Counted from the stretch's first letter, positions 10,314-19,953 are shown. The stretch: DNA of 64,000 nt from Nocardia brevicatena NBRC 12119 (GCF_000308495.1 NZ_BAFU01000034.1:30787-94786); one strand, 5' to 3'. The notes: a model not told the origin generated them from the sequence alone. Translations and numbers: made by a program.

Positions 10314-12122
10314 TTGTCTGCTGCAGCGGAACTGCAGCCCGCAACGGTGAAGAATCCGGACGCCATGGCCCCGCTCATCGAGATCATCGATGAGCTGTAC
10401 GGATCGGTTCGGTCCGCGGGCCGCGACGATCTCGGGGGTCGGCTCGGAATGGTACGGGCCCGAGTCAGCGATACCCGGGTGCGCTTGGTGGTGGTGGGAC
10501 CGCCCAAGAGCGGGATGAGCACCCTGGTCAACACCCTGGTCGGGGCGCAGATCAGTGCGACCGACAGTCCGGTGAGCGTGCCGGCGGTCGTCGAGTACGG
10601 CGCCGAACCGTCCGCGACGCTCGTGCGCTGGGTGACCGGCGGGCGGACCGAACGCCAACCGGTGGATCCGCTCGATCCGCTCCCCGCGCTGACCGCACAG
10701 GACGTGGTGCGCGTGGAGTTCGCCCATCCCAGTCCGCTGCTGGCGGAGGGGATCGTACTGATGGACGCGCCCGGGGCGGACGTCGACGACCGGGGTACCT
10801 GGTCGATGATCGCCGCCGCCGATGCCGTGCTCTACCTCGCCGATGCGGGAGGCCGGCTCGGCGACGAACAGATCGCCTATCTGCAGCGGGTGCACCAGGT
10901 CTGTCCGACCGTGATCTGCGTGCTCAACAAGATCGACCGGTACTCGTACTGGGCGCAGATCCAGGAGCAGAATCGGGAACTGCTCGACGCGGCGGGTCTG
11001 GCGTTCGCGGTCGCGCCCGTATCGACGCAGCTGCACCGCGAGGCGGAACGCTCCGGCGACCGGCAGCGCGCCGTCGAGTCCGGGATACCGCAGCTCGTCG
11101 AGCATCTGCGCGAGTATGTGGTGGCGAACGCCGACGCGGTGGCCACCGCCGCCGCGGTCCGCGATATCCGACTGGTCAGCGACCATCTCGGGATGGGACT
11201 GCGCAGCGAGGCGGAAACCCTGCGCGATCCGCGGCGCCGCGGCGAGATCACCCAGCAGCTGACCGCCGCCCGTGACGAGGCCGACAGACTGCGGCAGCGC
11301 AGCGCCAACTGGCAGATCGTATTGGCCGACGGCAGCACCGAGTTGATGGCCGATATCGAACACGATCTGCGGCATCGGTTGCGCAGTCTGGTCCGGGACG
11401 CCGAAACCCGAATCGCCCAGGGTGACCCGGGCCGCGGCTGGACCGCGTTCGGCGCCGACCTGGACGCGCGGATCGGCGATGTGATCGAGGAGAACTTCGA
11501 ACTGGCGGAATACCGCGCGCAGGAGCTGGCCGAACAGGTGGCCGCGAAGTTCCCGGCCGACCATCGCAGCCCCAACCTGCCGGATATGCGGGTGAGTCCG
11601 GGAGAGGTGATGGAGCAGGTCGCCCGGCTGGAGCCGTTGGAGAGCGGGAGGGACAGCGTTGTGCAGCAGGTGCTGTCCGTGTTGCGCGGATCGTACGGCG
11701 GCCTGCTGATGGTCGGTGTGGCGACCAGCCTGCTCGGAATGTCGCTGGTGAACTGGTATTCGGGGACGGCGGGCGTACTGCTCGGCCTCCACGCGCTGTG
11801 GGAGGACCGCCGCACCCGCACCCAACGCCGGCAGGCCGAGGCCAAGGTCGCGGTTTCGCGCCTGATGGACGATGTGATCTTCCAGGTGGGAAAGGAATCC
11901 CGAAACCGGCTGCGGGGAGTGCAGCGCGTGCTGCGCGACCACTTCAGCGAGATCGCCACCGATACGATGCGCCGCGCCGAGGAGGCCCTGGGCGTCGCCG
12001 AGGAGGAGGGCGAGAAGTACGGCGAGAGGGGACAGGCGCGGCTCGCGCAACTCGACGCCGAACTGCTCAAATTGCGTGATCTACGGCAGCGGGCCGACGG
12101 ATTGCTCGCGGTTACCGTCTAG
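10314..12122 (+). CDS. Dynamin-like GTPase with altered P-loop
   Basis: 602 residues from a TTG at 10314 with AGGAG 6 bases upstream. The G domain has GPPKSGMST (residues 62-70), DAPG (151-154) and NKIDR. The helical stalk follows, then a hydrophobic membrane-associating segment (GGLLMVGVATSLLG) and a long charged coiled C-terminus. The layout is that of bacterial dynamin-like proteins such as IniA, which remodel membranes. The invariant Lys of GxxxxGK[ST] is Met68 here (codon ATG), which would be expected to weaken nucleotide binding unless Lys65 compensates. Only one dynamin gene is present, whereas such systems often have a pair. Its partner is probably the low-complexity protein upstream. 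Confidence 0.8.
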   Translation: MSAAAELQPATVKNPDAMAPLIEIIDELYGSVRSAGRDDLGGRLGMVRARVSDTRVRLVVVGPPKSGMSTLVNTLVGAQISATDSPVSVPAVVEYGAEPSATLVRWVTGGRTERQPVDPLDPLPALTAQDVVRVEFAHPSPLLAEGIVLMDAPGADVDDRGTWSMIAAADAVLYLADAGGRLGDEQIAYLQRVHQVCPTVICVLNKIDRYSYWAQIQEQNRELLDAAGLAFAVAPVSTQLHREAERSGDRQRAVESGIPQLVEHLREYVVANADAVATAAAVRDIRLVSDHLGMGLRSEAETLRDPRRRGEITQQLTAARDEADRLRQRSANWQIVLADGSTELMADIEHDLRHRLRSLVRDAETRIAQGDPGRGWTAFGADLDARIGDVIEENFELAEYRAQELAEQVAAKFPADHRSPNLPDMRVSPGEVMEQVARLEPLESGRDSVVQQVLSVLRGSYGGLLMVGVATSLLGMSLVNWYSGTAGVLLGLHALWEDRRTRTQRRQAEAKVAVSRLMDDVIFQVGKESRNRLRGVQRVLRDHFSEIATDTMRRAEEALGVAEEEGEKYGERGQARLAQLDAELLKLRDLRQRADGLLAVTV

Positions 12123-12133
12123 GGGCAGGACCC

Positions 12134-14206
12134 TTACGTTCCCGGCGGGGACTCGGAGCCGGCTTCGTCCCATGGGCCGCGATCCCGGGACGAATGGGTC
12201 CGTGGGACCGGGCGGTGGCTCCTTCCGTTCCAGGTGCCGCTTGCCGGGACATGCGCGGGTCGGAAGGTGCCGGCGAGTTTCGGTGTCTCGGCGCGGATCA
12301 CGTGGGTGACGGCATTGATGAGCGCCAGATGGGTGAATGCCTGTGGATAGTTGCCGAGGTGACGGCCGGTGCGCGGGTCGATCTCCTCGGCGTAGAGGCG
12401 CAGCGGTCCGGCGTGTCCGAGCAGCCGTTCGCACAACCGTCGGGCCCGGGAGACCTCCCCGATTTCCACCAGCGCCGACACCAGCCAGAACGAGCAGATG
12501 GTGAAGGTGCCCTCGGTGCCGGACAGGCCGTCGTCGGTGGTCTCGGTGCGGTAGCGCAGCACCAGACCGTTCCGGGTGAGCTCGTCGGCGATTCCGAGCA
12601 CGGTCGCGCGCACCCGGGGGTCGTCCGCCGGCAGGAACCGGGTCAGCACCACCAGCAACAGGGACGCGTCCAGGGTGGTGCCGCCGTAGACCTGGGTGAA
12701 GCGGCCGGCGGCGTCGACCCCGTGGGCGAGCACATCGGCCCTGATCTCCTCGGCGATCGCGGCCCAGCTCTGCGCGACCTCGGTCTGCCCGTGCAGTTCG
12801 GCCAGTTTCGCACCGCGGTCCAGCGCCACCCAGCACATCACCTTCGACGAGGTGAAATGCTGCGGTTCCCCGCGCACCTCCCATATTCCGCGATCCGGTT
12901 CGCGCCAATGTGTGATGGCGGCATCCACCTGTCGTTTCAGCATCGGCCACAGCGATTCCGGCACATGCCGGCGCGATTTCACGTGCAGGTACACCGCATC
13001 GAGCATGGTGCCCCAGATATCGTGTTGGTTCTGGTTGTAGGCGCCGTTGCCGATCCGCACCGGCCGCGCGTGCTGGTAGCCAGTGAGATGGTCGAGGGTG
13101 GATTCGGTCAGTTCGCGTTCCCCGCCGATACCGTAGAGCACTTGCAGCGGGACCTCTTCGCCGTCGGGACCGGTGGTGGCGTCGTACAGGAAGGCGAAGA
13201 AATCGTCGGCCTCGCGGTCCAGACCCAGGGTGTACAGGCCCCACAGCGCGAAACTGGAATCCCGGACCCAGCTGTAGCGGTAGTCCCAATTGCGTTCCCC
13301 GCCCGGGGTTTCCGGAAGCGAGGTGGTGGCCGCGGCCATCAGCGCGCCGGTGGGCGCGTAGGTGAGTCCCTTGAGGGTGAGCGCGCTGCGCTGGAGATAA
13401 CTGCGCCACCGGTGGTCCGGGAAGTTGCCGAGAGTTATCCACTCCCGCCAGCATTCGACGGTCGTCCACATCTTCTGCGCCGCCTCGTCGAAGGTGTGTG
13501 GGGCGGGCAGTTCCGACCAGGTCAGCGCCACGAACACCGAATCGCCCTCGCTCATGCGGGTGCGTGCCCGGGCCTGGCGTCCTTCCAGGCCCAGCCGCAG
13601 GTCGGTGGTGAGCACCAGGGTCGGGCCGGTATCCGTGTCCGTGGGAACCGCGGTGGCCTCCTCATACACCTTTCCGGTGTATTCCCAGGTGGCGGTGGCG
13701 CGGTGATAGTCGAACGAGGGTTCGCAGCTCAATTCCAATTCGACCGTGCCGTTCACGCATTTCACGGTGCGCAACAGCATATGCTCGGCGTCCCAGTCGG
13801 TGGGGGTGCGGCGATGGGTCCGGCTGCGCTGCTGGGTGTTGTGCCAGGGGCCGAGCACCAGCGCGTCGCGCACGATCAGCCAGCCCGTCTCGGTCTGCCA
13901 GGTGGTTTCCAGGATCATGCCGCCGGGCAGATACCGGCGTGCCGAGGGGACGTTGCACCCGTAGGGGCCGAGCCGGAAATGGCCCGCGCTGCGATCGAGC
14001 AGCGCGCCGAAGACGCTGGGTGAATCCGGACGCGGCAGGCACATCCATTCGACCGAGCCGTTACCGGCGATCAGGCAGTTGGTCTCACAGTCGGACAGGA
14101 ACGCGTAGTCGTCGATCGGCGGGAAATCGGCCGAGTACGGTGGTTCGGCCGATTCGTCGAGCGTCTGGAGACCGGGTAGGTCGTCTGAACTATCTGGACT
14201 CGCCAT
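12134..14206 (-). CDS. Glycoside hydrolase family 15 protein (trehalase-like)
   Basis: 690 residues. An N-terminal beta-sandwich (with IDDYAFLSDCETNCLIAGNG and VEWMCLPRPDSPSVF) precedes an (alpha/alpha)6 barrel with the GH15 motifs NWDYRYSWVRDSSF, YGIGGERELTE and YAEEIDPRTGRHLGNYPQAF. The conserved glutamates in the last two provide acid and base. The mycobacterial counterpart at the same syntenic position, Rv2402, is a trehalase, so hydrolysis of trehalose to glucose is the best guess. The C-terminal 40 residues are a basic, disordered extension. ATG at 14206 has a weak ribosome binding site. The gene converges on the dynamin gene with 11 bp between stops and lies downstream of the methyltransferase. 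Confidence 0.9.
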   Translation of the reverse strand: MASPDSSDDLPGLQTLDESAEPPYSADFPPIDDYAFLSDCETNCLIAGNGSVEWMCLPRPDSPSVFGALLDRSAGHFRLGPYGCNVPSARRYLPGGMILETTWQTETGWLIVRDALVLGPWHNTQQRSRTHRRTPTDWDAEHMLLRTVKCVNGTVELELSCEPSFDYHRATATWEYTGKVYEEATAVPTDTDTGPTLVLTTDLRLGLEGRQARARTRMSEGDSVFVALTWSELPAPHTFDEAAQKMWTTVECWREWITLGNFPDHRWRSYLQRSALTLKGLTYAPTGALMAAATTSLPETPGGERNWDYRYSWVRDSSFALWGLYTLGLDREADDFFAFLYDATTGPDGEEVPLQVLYGIGGERELTESTLDHLTGYQHARPVRIGNGAYNQNQHDIWGTMLDAVYLHVKSRRHVPESLWPMLKRQVDAAITHWREPDRGIWEVRGEPQHFTSSKVMCWVALDRGAKLAELHGQTEVAQSWAAIAEEIRADVLAHGVDAAGRFTQVYGGTTLDASLLLVVLTRFLPADDPRVRATVLGIADELTRNGLVLRYRTETTDDGLSGTEGTFTICSFWLVSALVEIGEVSRARRLCERLLGHAGPLRLYAEEIDPRTGRHLGNYPQAFTHLALINAVTHVIRAETPKLAGTFRPAHVPASGTWNGRSHRPVPRTHSSRDRGPWDEAGSESPPGT

Positions 14207-14275
14207 ACCACATCATGGGGCGGGCGGCGCTCATCCGTCCACCCGGCCCTCGGCCATCCCATCCGGTCGGGTGGC

Positions 14276-14935
14276 TCACACGCGCCGGATACGGGCCAGC
14301 CAGGCGGCGACATCGACCGGGCGGTCGGTGGGCAGTCCGAGGCGGCCGGCTTCCTCGGCGACGGCCGCGGTGACCCGCCCGCGGTAGCGGGCCGGGCGCA
14401 GGTCCTCCAGTTCCCAGCCTTCACCGGCGAAGGCGTCGCGGATGACGTTCTCGCCGATCCGGGGACCGAACCCGGGTCCCGCATTCGACAGGGCCAGGAT
14501 GTGGACGTATCCGCCCGGTGTGCAGACGGCACGCAGACCGCGTACATAGGTGGCCCGGGCCTCGGGGTCCTCGCCGAAGACATGGAACAGCGCGCTGTCG
14601 ACAACGGTGTCGAAGGTGCCTAGCCGCTCGGCCCCGTCGACGGCGAGGGCGAGTACGTCCGCGACCTCGAACCGGGCGCCCGGCACACCCTGTTCGGTGG
14701 CGTTGCGGCGGGCGTATTCCACCGCGCTCGGGGACAGGTCGATACCGAGTACGTCGTAGCCGAGCCGGGTGAGGGCGATGGTGTGTTCGCCCGCGCCGGT
14801 GCCGGGGTCCAGCACCCGGCCACGGATTCGGCCGTCGCGCTCCAAGGCCACGATCGCCGGCTGCGGTTCGCCGATCACCCAGGGTGCGGTGTCGCTGTCG
14901 TAGATCGAGTTCCAGTTCTCCACGGACTGTGTCAT
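14276..14935 (-). CDS. Class I SAM-dependent methyltransferase
   Basis: 219 residues with the SAM-binding motif I VLDPGTGAGEHTIALT, motif II GIDLSPSAVEYAR and a motif IV-like DTVVDSALFHVF. The N-terminus W..IYDSDTAPWVIGEPQPAIV is typical of thiopurine/small-molecule methyltransferase-like proteins in actinobacteria. The ATG at 14935 fits the family start; an in-frame TTG at 14956 lies just upstream. It is 69 bp upstream of the GH15 gene on the same strand and may be co-transcribed. The substrate is unknown. Confidence 0.85.
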   Translation of the reverse strand: MTQSVENWNSIYDSDTAPWVIGEPQPAIVALERDGRIRGRVLDPGTGAGEHTIALTRLGYDVLGIDLSPSAVEYARRNATEQGVPGARFEVADVLALAVDGAERLGTFDTVVDSALFHVFGEDPEARATYVRGLRAVCTPGGYVHILALSNAGPGFGPRIGENVIRDAFAGEGWELEDLRPARYRGRVTAAVAEEAGRLGLPTDRPVDVAAWLARIRRV

Positions 14936-15199
14936 GACCTCAGCCTGCATCCTCAACGGGGGTTGAGGTCAATGGTTACCGCCGAGGCCGATGGATTGTT
15001 GCCCACCTGTGCCGCTCGTTACCGAGCCGTGCCCCGGCACCGGTACGAGGCCGCGATCGGACGATTCGGGCGTGGCTCCGCGTCCGCTCGGGGGCTGCGC
15101 CCGTGTTTCGGTTCATAGGCGCGTTACCTCGGCCATCGCTTCGGCTCGGGCGTGGTTTTCGGCGGACCGGTGCCGGGCGATGTCGATTAGGCTGGGCGT

Positions 15200-15496
15200 G
15201 TGGATCGCATCGAGGGATGGTGGGACGGCTTCGAACTGTGGGTGGCGGGACTTCCGTTCATCCCGCAGTTCCTGGTGGTACTGGCGGGCATGGTGCCGAT
15301 CAGCTTCGCCATCGCCTACCTGCTCGACCGTGGTTTGAAGAACGTCATGCGGTGGCCGGGTCGAGAGGAGGATCCCGGCGTCCGGGCCCGTGATCGGGTG
15401 ACGGCGGAGTCGGGGAAACCCGAGTGGGATGTCGAGCCGGTTCCGGCCGTGATGGTGGCCCCGGCTCGGGAACACGTCGGAAGTGGTGCCCACTGA
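15200..15496 (+). CDS. Small single-span membrane protein
   Basis: 98 residues from a GTG at 15200. One hydrophobic segment (FIPQFLVVLAGMVPISFAIA, roughly residues 20-42) is followed by a charged cytoplasmic or periplasmic tail. In mycobacteria a small membrane protein gene lies between the trehalase and subI genes, and this has the same position. Its stop overlaps the start of the 25-codon membrane ORF downstream, so the two are probably translated together. Function unknown. Confidence 0.65.
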   Translation: MDRIEGWWDGFELWVAGLPFIPQFLVVLAGMVPISFAIAYLLDRGLKNVMRWPGREEDPGVRARDRVTAESGKPEWDVEPVPAVMVAPAREHVGSGAH

Positions 15497-15573
15497 TGCC
15501 CCGTTCTCGTGTGCAGCTCGCTCTCGCCGCCCTGCTGATCCTGATAATCGTCGCCTGGTTCTTCACCCGGTAG
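15496..15573 (+). CDS. 25-residue membrane miniprotein
   Basis: ATG at 15496 overlaps the TGA of the preceding gene by one base (TGATG), the classic translational-coupling arrangement. The product is MPRSRVQ followed by an uninterrupted hydrophobic helix (LALAALLILIIVAWFF) and ends TR. The length and composition suit a single transmembrane miniprotein, perhaps a partner of the upstream membrane protein. It is too short for homology claims. The evidence is the coupling, the GC-rich third positions and the clean helix. Confidence 0.55.
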   Translation: MPRSRVQLALAALLILIIVAWFFTR

Positions 15574-15885
15574 ACGCGTCAGGGCGTGGGCCCATCGGCG
15601 GCCCGGGTACGGCTCGAAGGCGTACGGACGCCGTCCCGGTCGAAGTGGAGGCGGACCCGGCCCGACCGGTGTCGTCGAACGGCGACCGGGACGGTGGAAC
15701 ACCCCGGGCGCCGTCATTGGGGCCGGTCGGCCCCACTAGACTGTCCCGCGCCCCGCGGAACCGTTCGTGCCTCCCGCGCTCGTTTCCGGCCGCCGGGCCA
15801 CGCCGGCGCCGTAGCCCGGCGTCTCCATCCGTGAGTGCCGCCCCGGCCCTGCGCCGCCGATCGGCGGTCGACAGAAAGGTCCACC
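15574..15885 (+). other. Leader/intergenic region upstream of subI
   Basis: About 310 bases without a gene. TAGACT at 15737-15742 could be a -10 element for the sulfate transporter operon, but no good -35 is visible. I searched the plus strand for a cysteine-rich leader ORF like the one ahead of sirA and found no Cys cluster. Confidence 0.35.
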
Positions 15886-16923
15886 ATGTCACGCACCCGC
15901 CGGTCCGCCGGGCGTCGTCGGCTTGTCGCTGCCCTCGTCGGCCTCGCGGCCGTGGTGCTCTCCGCCTGTGCCGGCGGGCCCAGTGACGTGGTCGGCGCAC
16001 CGAGCGTCGACGGAATCGGCGGCACCCTCGCCCTGTACGCCTACGCGGTCGCCAAACCCGGCTTCGACCTGGTGGTCCCGGAGTTCAACCGGACCGAGGC
16101 GGGCGAGCAGGTGCGGGTCCGGCAGTCGTACGGCGCGTCCGGGGACCAGTCGCGCAAGGTCGCGGGCGGCGCCCCGGCCGATCTGGTGAACTTCTCCACC
16201 GAGCCCGATATCACCCGTCTGGTGGACGCCGGGCTGGTGGACCGGAACTGGAACGCCGACGCCACGAGGGGAATCCCGTTCGGTTCGGTGGTCGCGCTCG
16301 TCGTCCGCGAGGGAAATCCGAAAGGTATCCGGAGCTGGGACGATCTGCTGCGGCCCGATGTCGAGGTGGTGACCCCCAACCCGTTCAGCTCCGGTTCCGC
16401 GAAATGGAATCTGCTCGCCCCGTACGCGGCGATGAGCGAGGGCGGGCAGAACCCGCAGGCCGGGCTGGACTATCTCACCACGATGATGGAGCGGGTCCGG
16501 GTACAGCCGAAATCCGGTCGCGAAGCCACCGAGACGTTTCTGCAGGGCACCGGCGACGTGCTGATCAGCTACGAGAACGAGGCGCTGTTCGCCGAACGCC
16601 ACGGCGACCCCGTCGAACACACCGTGCCCGACGCCACCATCCGGATCGAGAACCCGGTGGCCGTGTTGAAGAACACGCGGAACCGGGAGCAGGCCGTCGC
16701 CTTCCGCGACTTCCTGTTCACCCCGACGGGCCAGCGTGCGTGGGCGGAAGCGGGCTTCCGTCCCGTCGATCCGGGTGTGGCCGCCGAATTCGCCGCCGAC
16801 TTCCCGCCGCCGCGGCGGCTGTACACCATTGCCGATCTCGGTGGCTGGGAAACGGTGAACGAGGAATTGTTCGCCCCGGACAGCGGCAGTATCGCCGCCG
16901 TCTACGACCACGCCACCAAGTAG
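15886..16923 (+). CDS. subI: Sulfate ABC transporter substrate-binding lipoprotein
   Basis: 345 residues. A basic N-region and hydrophobic core lead to the lipobox LSAC with Cys28 as the lipidated residue, so the mature protein is anchored outside the membrane. The body is a type II periplasmic-binding fold with sulfate-family motifs (LYAYAVAKPGFDLVVPEFN, QSYGASGDQSRKV, TPNPFSSGSAKWNLLAPY). It captures sulfate or thiosulfate for the CysTWA importer encoded directly downstream. ATG at 15886 has GAAAGG 7 bases upstream, and an in-frame ATG at 15835 would destroy the signal peptide. The order subI-cysT-cysW-cysA matches mycobacteria (Rv2400c-Rv2397c). Confidence 0.95.
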   Translation: MSRTRRSAGRRRLVAALVGLAAVVLSACAGGPSDVVGAPSVDGIGGTLALYAYAVAKPGFDLVVPEFNRTEAGEQVRVRQSYGASGDQSRKVAGGAPADLVNFSTEPDITRLVDAGLVDRNWNADATRGIPFGSVVALVVREGNPKGIRSWDDLLRPDVEVVTPNPFSSGSAKWNLLAPYAAMSEGGQNPQAGLDYLTTMMERVRVQPKSGREATETFLQGTGDVLISYENEALFAERHGDPVEHTVPDATIRIENPVAVLKNTRNREQAVAFRDFLFTPTGQRAWAEAGFRPVDPGVAAEFAADFPPPRRLYTIADLGGWETVNEELFAPDSGSIAAVYDHATK

Positions 16924-16959
16924 CCGCGTGACCCGGCCCACACGCGATACTCGATAACC

Positions 16960-17859
16960 GTGACCGATCCCAGCCCGCGCACCGGGACCTTCCCCGATAC
17001 CGCTTCCGGCGACCCCGCGGACCCGCACGAACCCGGCGGGCGGCCCTTGCGGTCCTGGCTGCGGTTCAGCGGCTCGGTGGGGCCGCTGGGTGTGGCCACG
17101 GCGGTCCTGTGGCTCAGCGTCATCGTGCTGCTGCCGCTGGCGGCGCTCACCGTCAGCGCGTTCGATACCGGCTGGTCCGGGTTCTGGGCCGCTGTCACGA
17201 GTCCGGTGGCGCTGGCGTCCTTGCGGGTGACCATCGTCGTCTCGATGTTCGTGGCGCTGCTGAACGTGGTGATGGGGACCCTCGTCGCCTGGGTACTGGT
17301 ACGTGACGAATTCCCCGGTAAGGGGATCGTCAACGCGCTCATCGATCTGCCGTTCGCGCTGCCCACCATCGTGGCCAGTATCGTGCTGCTGTCGCTGTAC
17401 GGGCCGAACAGCCCGATCGATGTCCATCTCAACGCCACCCGGCCCGGTCTGGTGGTGGCGCTGGCCTTCGTGACGCTGCCATTCGTGGTGCGGTCGGTGC
17501 AGCCGGTGCTCATCGAGGCCGACCGCGAGGTGGAACAGGCGGCGCTGTCATTGGGCGCGAACAACTGGATCACCCTCCGCCGAATCGTGCTGCCCACCCT
17601 GGCGCCGGCGATCATCAGCGGCGGTGGGCTGGCGTTCGCCCGCGCTATCGGCGAATTCGGCTCGGTGGTGCTGATCGGCGGCAATATTCCCCGCGAGACC
17701 CAGGTGGCCTCGCAGTACATCCAGCAGCAGATCGAAATCGACCGCCCGGTCGCCGCGGCGGCGGTGTCGGTGGCGCTGCTGGTCATCGCCTTCGCGACCC
17801 TGCTGGTGTTGCGGTTGTTCTCCGAGTGGACGGCCAGGAAGGAGCGCGCGGCCCGATGA
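16960..17859 (+). CDS. cysT: Sulfate ABC transporter permease CysT
   Basis: 299 residues from a GTG at 16960. A roughly 40-residue polar N-terminus is followed by six membrane segments. The permease EAA loop (EVEQAALSLGANNWITLRRI), which contacts the ATPase CysA, is present. Other sulfate-permease landmarks are IDLPFALPTIVASIVLL and FARAIGEFGSVVLIGGN. It pairs with CysW to form the transmembrane channel. The stop overlaps the cysW start by four bases (ATGA), showing an operon. Confidence 0.95.
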   Translation: MTDPSPRTGTFPDTASGDPADPHEPGGRPLRSWLRFSGSVGPLGVATAVLWLSVIVLLPLAALTVSAFDTGWSGFWAAVTSPVALASLRVTIVVSMFVALLNVVMGTLVAWVLVRDEFPGKGIVNALIDLPFALPTIVASIVLLSLYGPNSPIDVHLNATRPGLVVALAFVTLPFVVRSVQPVLIEADREVEQAALSLGANNWITLRRIVLPTLAPAIISGGGLAFARAIGEFGSVVLIGGNIPRETQVASQYIQQQIEIDRPVAAAAVSVALLVIAFATLLVLRLFSEWTARKERAAR

Positions 17860-18662
17860 AGCTGTCCACCCCCACCCGTATCTCGCTGCGGGTGCTCGCG
17901 CTCGGTTATCTGTTCGTCCTGCTGGTGCTGCCGCTGGGGGTGATCCTGGTCCGATCGTTCGGCCACGGGATCGTCGCCTTCATCGATCAGATCGGCACCC
18001 CCGCGGCCATTTCGGCGATCAACCTGTCGTTGCTCATCGTGGCCATCGTGGTGCCGGTGAACGTGGTGTTCGGGGTGCTCATCGCACTGGCCCTGGTACG
18101 CGGCAGCTTCCCCGGCCGGCGACTGCTGCAGGGCCTCGTCGATCTGCCGTTCGCGGTGTCGCCGGTGGTGGTCGGTGTCTCGCTGATCCTGTTGTGGGGG
18201 GTGGGCGGCTGGTTCGGCGGACTGGCCGAACTGGGTATCCAGGTGATCTTCGCGGTCCCCGGGATGGTGATCGCCACCATCTTCGTGACCCTGCCTTTCG
18301 TGGTGCGCGAGGTGGAGCCGGTGCTGCACGAGATCGGCGACGACCAGGAGCAGGCCGCCGCCACCCTCGGCGCGTCCGGTTGGCAGACGTTCCGGCGGAT
18401 AACCATGCCCGCCATCCGCTGGGGTCTCACCTACGGTGTGGTGCTCACCGTGGCCCGCGCGCTCGGCGAGTTCGGCGCGGTGATCATGGTGTCGTCCGGT
18501 TTCGCCGGTGTCTCGCAGACCCTCACCCTGCTCGTGCACGCCCGCTATATCGACGACCACAACGATTTCGGCGCCTACTGCGCCGCCACTCTGCTGATGG
18601 GCATCGCGCTGCTCACCCTGCTGTTGATGACGCTGCTGGAACGCAAGCGGGACACCCGTTGA
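17856..18662 (+). CDS. cysW: Sulfate ABC transporter permease CysW
   Basis: 268 residues. The ATG at 17856 sits inside the end of cysT (ATGA overlap) and is preferred to an upstream in-frame ATG at 17826. The protein has six membrane spans and an EAA loop ([20 protein letters not shown]), together with [18 protein letters not shown] and [17 protein letters not shown], which are typical of CysW. It is translationally coupled to cysT and followed after 22 bp by cysA. Confidence 0.95.
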   Translation: MKLSTPTRISLRVLALGYLFVLLVLPLGVILVRSFGHGIVAFIDQIGTPAAISAINLSLLIVAIVVPVNVVFGVLIALALVRGSFPGRRLLQGLVDLPFAVSPVVVGVSLILLWGVGGWFGGLAELGIQVIFAVPGMVIATIFVTLPFVVREVEPVLHEIGDDQEQAAATLGASGWQTFRRITMPAIRWGLTYGVVLTVARALGEFGAVIMVSSGFAGVSQTLTLLVHARYIDDHNDFGAYCAATLLMGIALLTLLLMTLLERKRDTR

Positions 18663-18684
18663 CCGTGTACGCCGGAGGCCATTC

Positions 18685-19680
18685 ATGATCACCGTGACCA
18701 ATGCGCGCAAGCGCTACGGTTCCTTCGCCGCCCTCGACGATGTGAGCCTGGAGATTCCCTCCGGGACGTTGACGGCGCTGCTCGGGCCCTCCGGTTCCGG
18801 CAAGTCGACCCTGCTGCGCAGTATCGCCGGACTGGAAACGCTGGATTCGGGAATGGTGGTGATAGCCGGACGCGACGTGACCGGGGTGCCGCCGCAGAAA
18901 CGCGATATCGGGTTCGTATTCCAGCACTACGCGGCGTTCAAGCATATGACCGTGCGCGACAATGTGGCCTTCGGTCTGAAGATTCGCAAACGGCCCAAGG
19001 CCGAGATCGCCGGGCGGGTGGACGAGCTGCTGGGCATTGTCGGGTTGGACGGGTTCCAGCACCGCTATCCGGCGCAGTTGTCGGGTGGGCAGCGGCAGCG
19101 GATGGCGCTGGCCCGCGCGCTGGCCGTGGATCCGCAGGTTTTGCTGTTGGACGAGCCGTTCGGCGCGCTCGACGCCAAGGTGCGCGCGGATCTGCGGACC
19201 TGGCTGCGCCGGCTGCACGAGGAGGTGCACGTCACCACCGTCCTGGTCACCCATGATCAGGAGGAGGCCCTGGATGTGGCCGACCGGATCGCGGTGATGC
19301 ACGCCGGTCGGATCGAGCAGGTCGGCAGTCCCGAGGACGTCTACGATCGGCCCGCGAACGAATTCGTCATGTCGTTTCTGGGGGCCGTGGCCCGGCTCAA
19401 CGGGCATATGGTGCGTCCACACGATATCCGGGTCGGCCGCGATCCGAGTATGGCGCTGGCCGCGCACGAGGGTACCGCCGAATCGGCGGGGGTCACCCGG
19501 GCCACCGTCGAGCGGGTGGTGCGGCTCGGTTTCGAGGTGCGGGTGGAGTTGCGCAATGCCGCCACGGGAGATCTGTTCACCGCTCAGGTGACCCGCGGTG
19601 ACGCCGAGGCGTTGCGGCTGGGGGAGGGCGAGACGGTGTACGTCCGCGCCACCCGGATCCCGGATCTGCCGACGAGCTGA
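18685..19680 (+). CDS. cysA: Sulfate ABC transporter ATP-binding protein
   Basis: 331 residues. Walker A is GPSGSGKS (34-41), the signature is LSGGQ (132-136), Walker B is LLLDEP (153-158), and the H-loop sits in [14 protein letters not shown]-terminal TOBE-like domain ([10 protein letters not shown] onwards) is typical of CysA/Mod-type ATPases and may sense substrate. It powers sulfate import by CysTW. ATG at 18685 has GGAGG about 7 bases upstream. Last gene of the subI-cysTWA operon. Confidence 0.96.
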   Translation: MITVTNARKRYGSFAALDDVSLEIPSGTLTALLGPSGSGKSTLLRSIAGLETLDSGMVVIAGRDVTGVPPQKRDIGFVFQHYAAFKHMTVRDNVAFGLKIRKRPKAEIAGRVDELLGIVGLDGFQHRYPAQLSGGQRQRMALARALAVDPQVLLLDEPFGALDAKVRADLRTWLRRLHEEVHVTTVLVTHDQEEALDVADRIAVMHAGRIEQVGSPEDVYDRPANEFVMSFLGAVARLNGHMVRPHDIRVGRDPSMALAAHEGTAESAGVTRATVERVVRLGFEVRVELRNAATGDLFTAQVTRGDAEALRLGEGETVYVRATRIPDLPTS

Positions 19681-19953
19681 GGGTGTTGCTGTACCGAGGG
19701 ATATCCGAACGGCATATTTTCGGCAAATATCGATAGGACATCGGTGCGTCCGCTGTCCGGATGCGTGTCGGCCGCTGTAGTCGGATTCTCTTCGCGAGCA
19801 ACCCGGCCGAGCTGGGAAATCGGTGGTCGCGGCACAGATCATGGAATGCGGCGGTGTCGGACAATGGGTTGTCCGCTGGTTGGCATGCGTGATCACGGAA
19901 TGATTGCCTGTTGCCGTTCGAAGCGTGTCCGTTCGGCGAGCAGATGGGGTTCG

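Noticed and set aside
10227-12050. 607-codon minus-strand ORF opposite the dynamin-like gene
   Set aside because: A shadow rich in Arg, His and Gln with no recognisable motifs.
12194-14023. 609-codon plus-strand ORF opposite the GH15 gene
   Set aside because: No domain content; an expected mirror frame of the GH15 coding sequence.
15574-15885. Possible Cys-type leader ORF before subI
   Set aside because: No cysteine cluster found on the plus strand; GTG frames present either lack Cys or run out of frame into subI.
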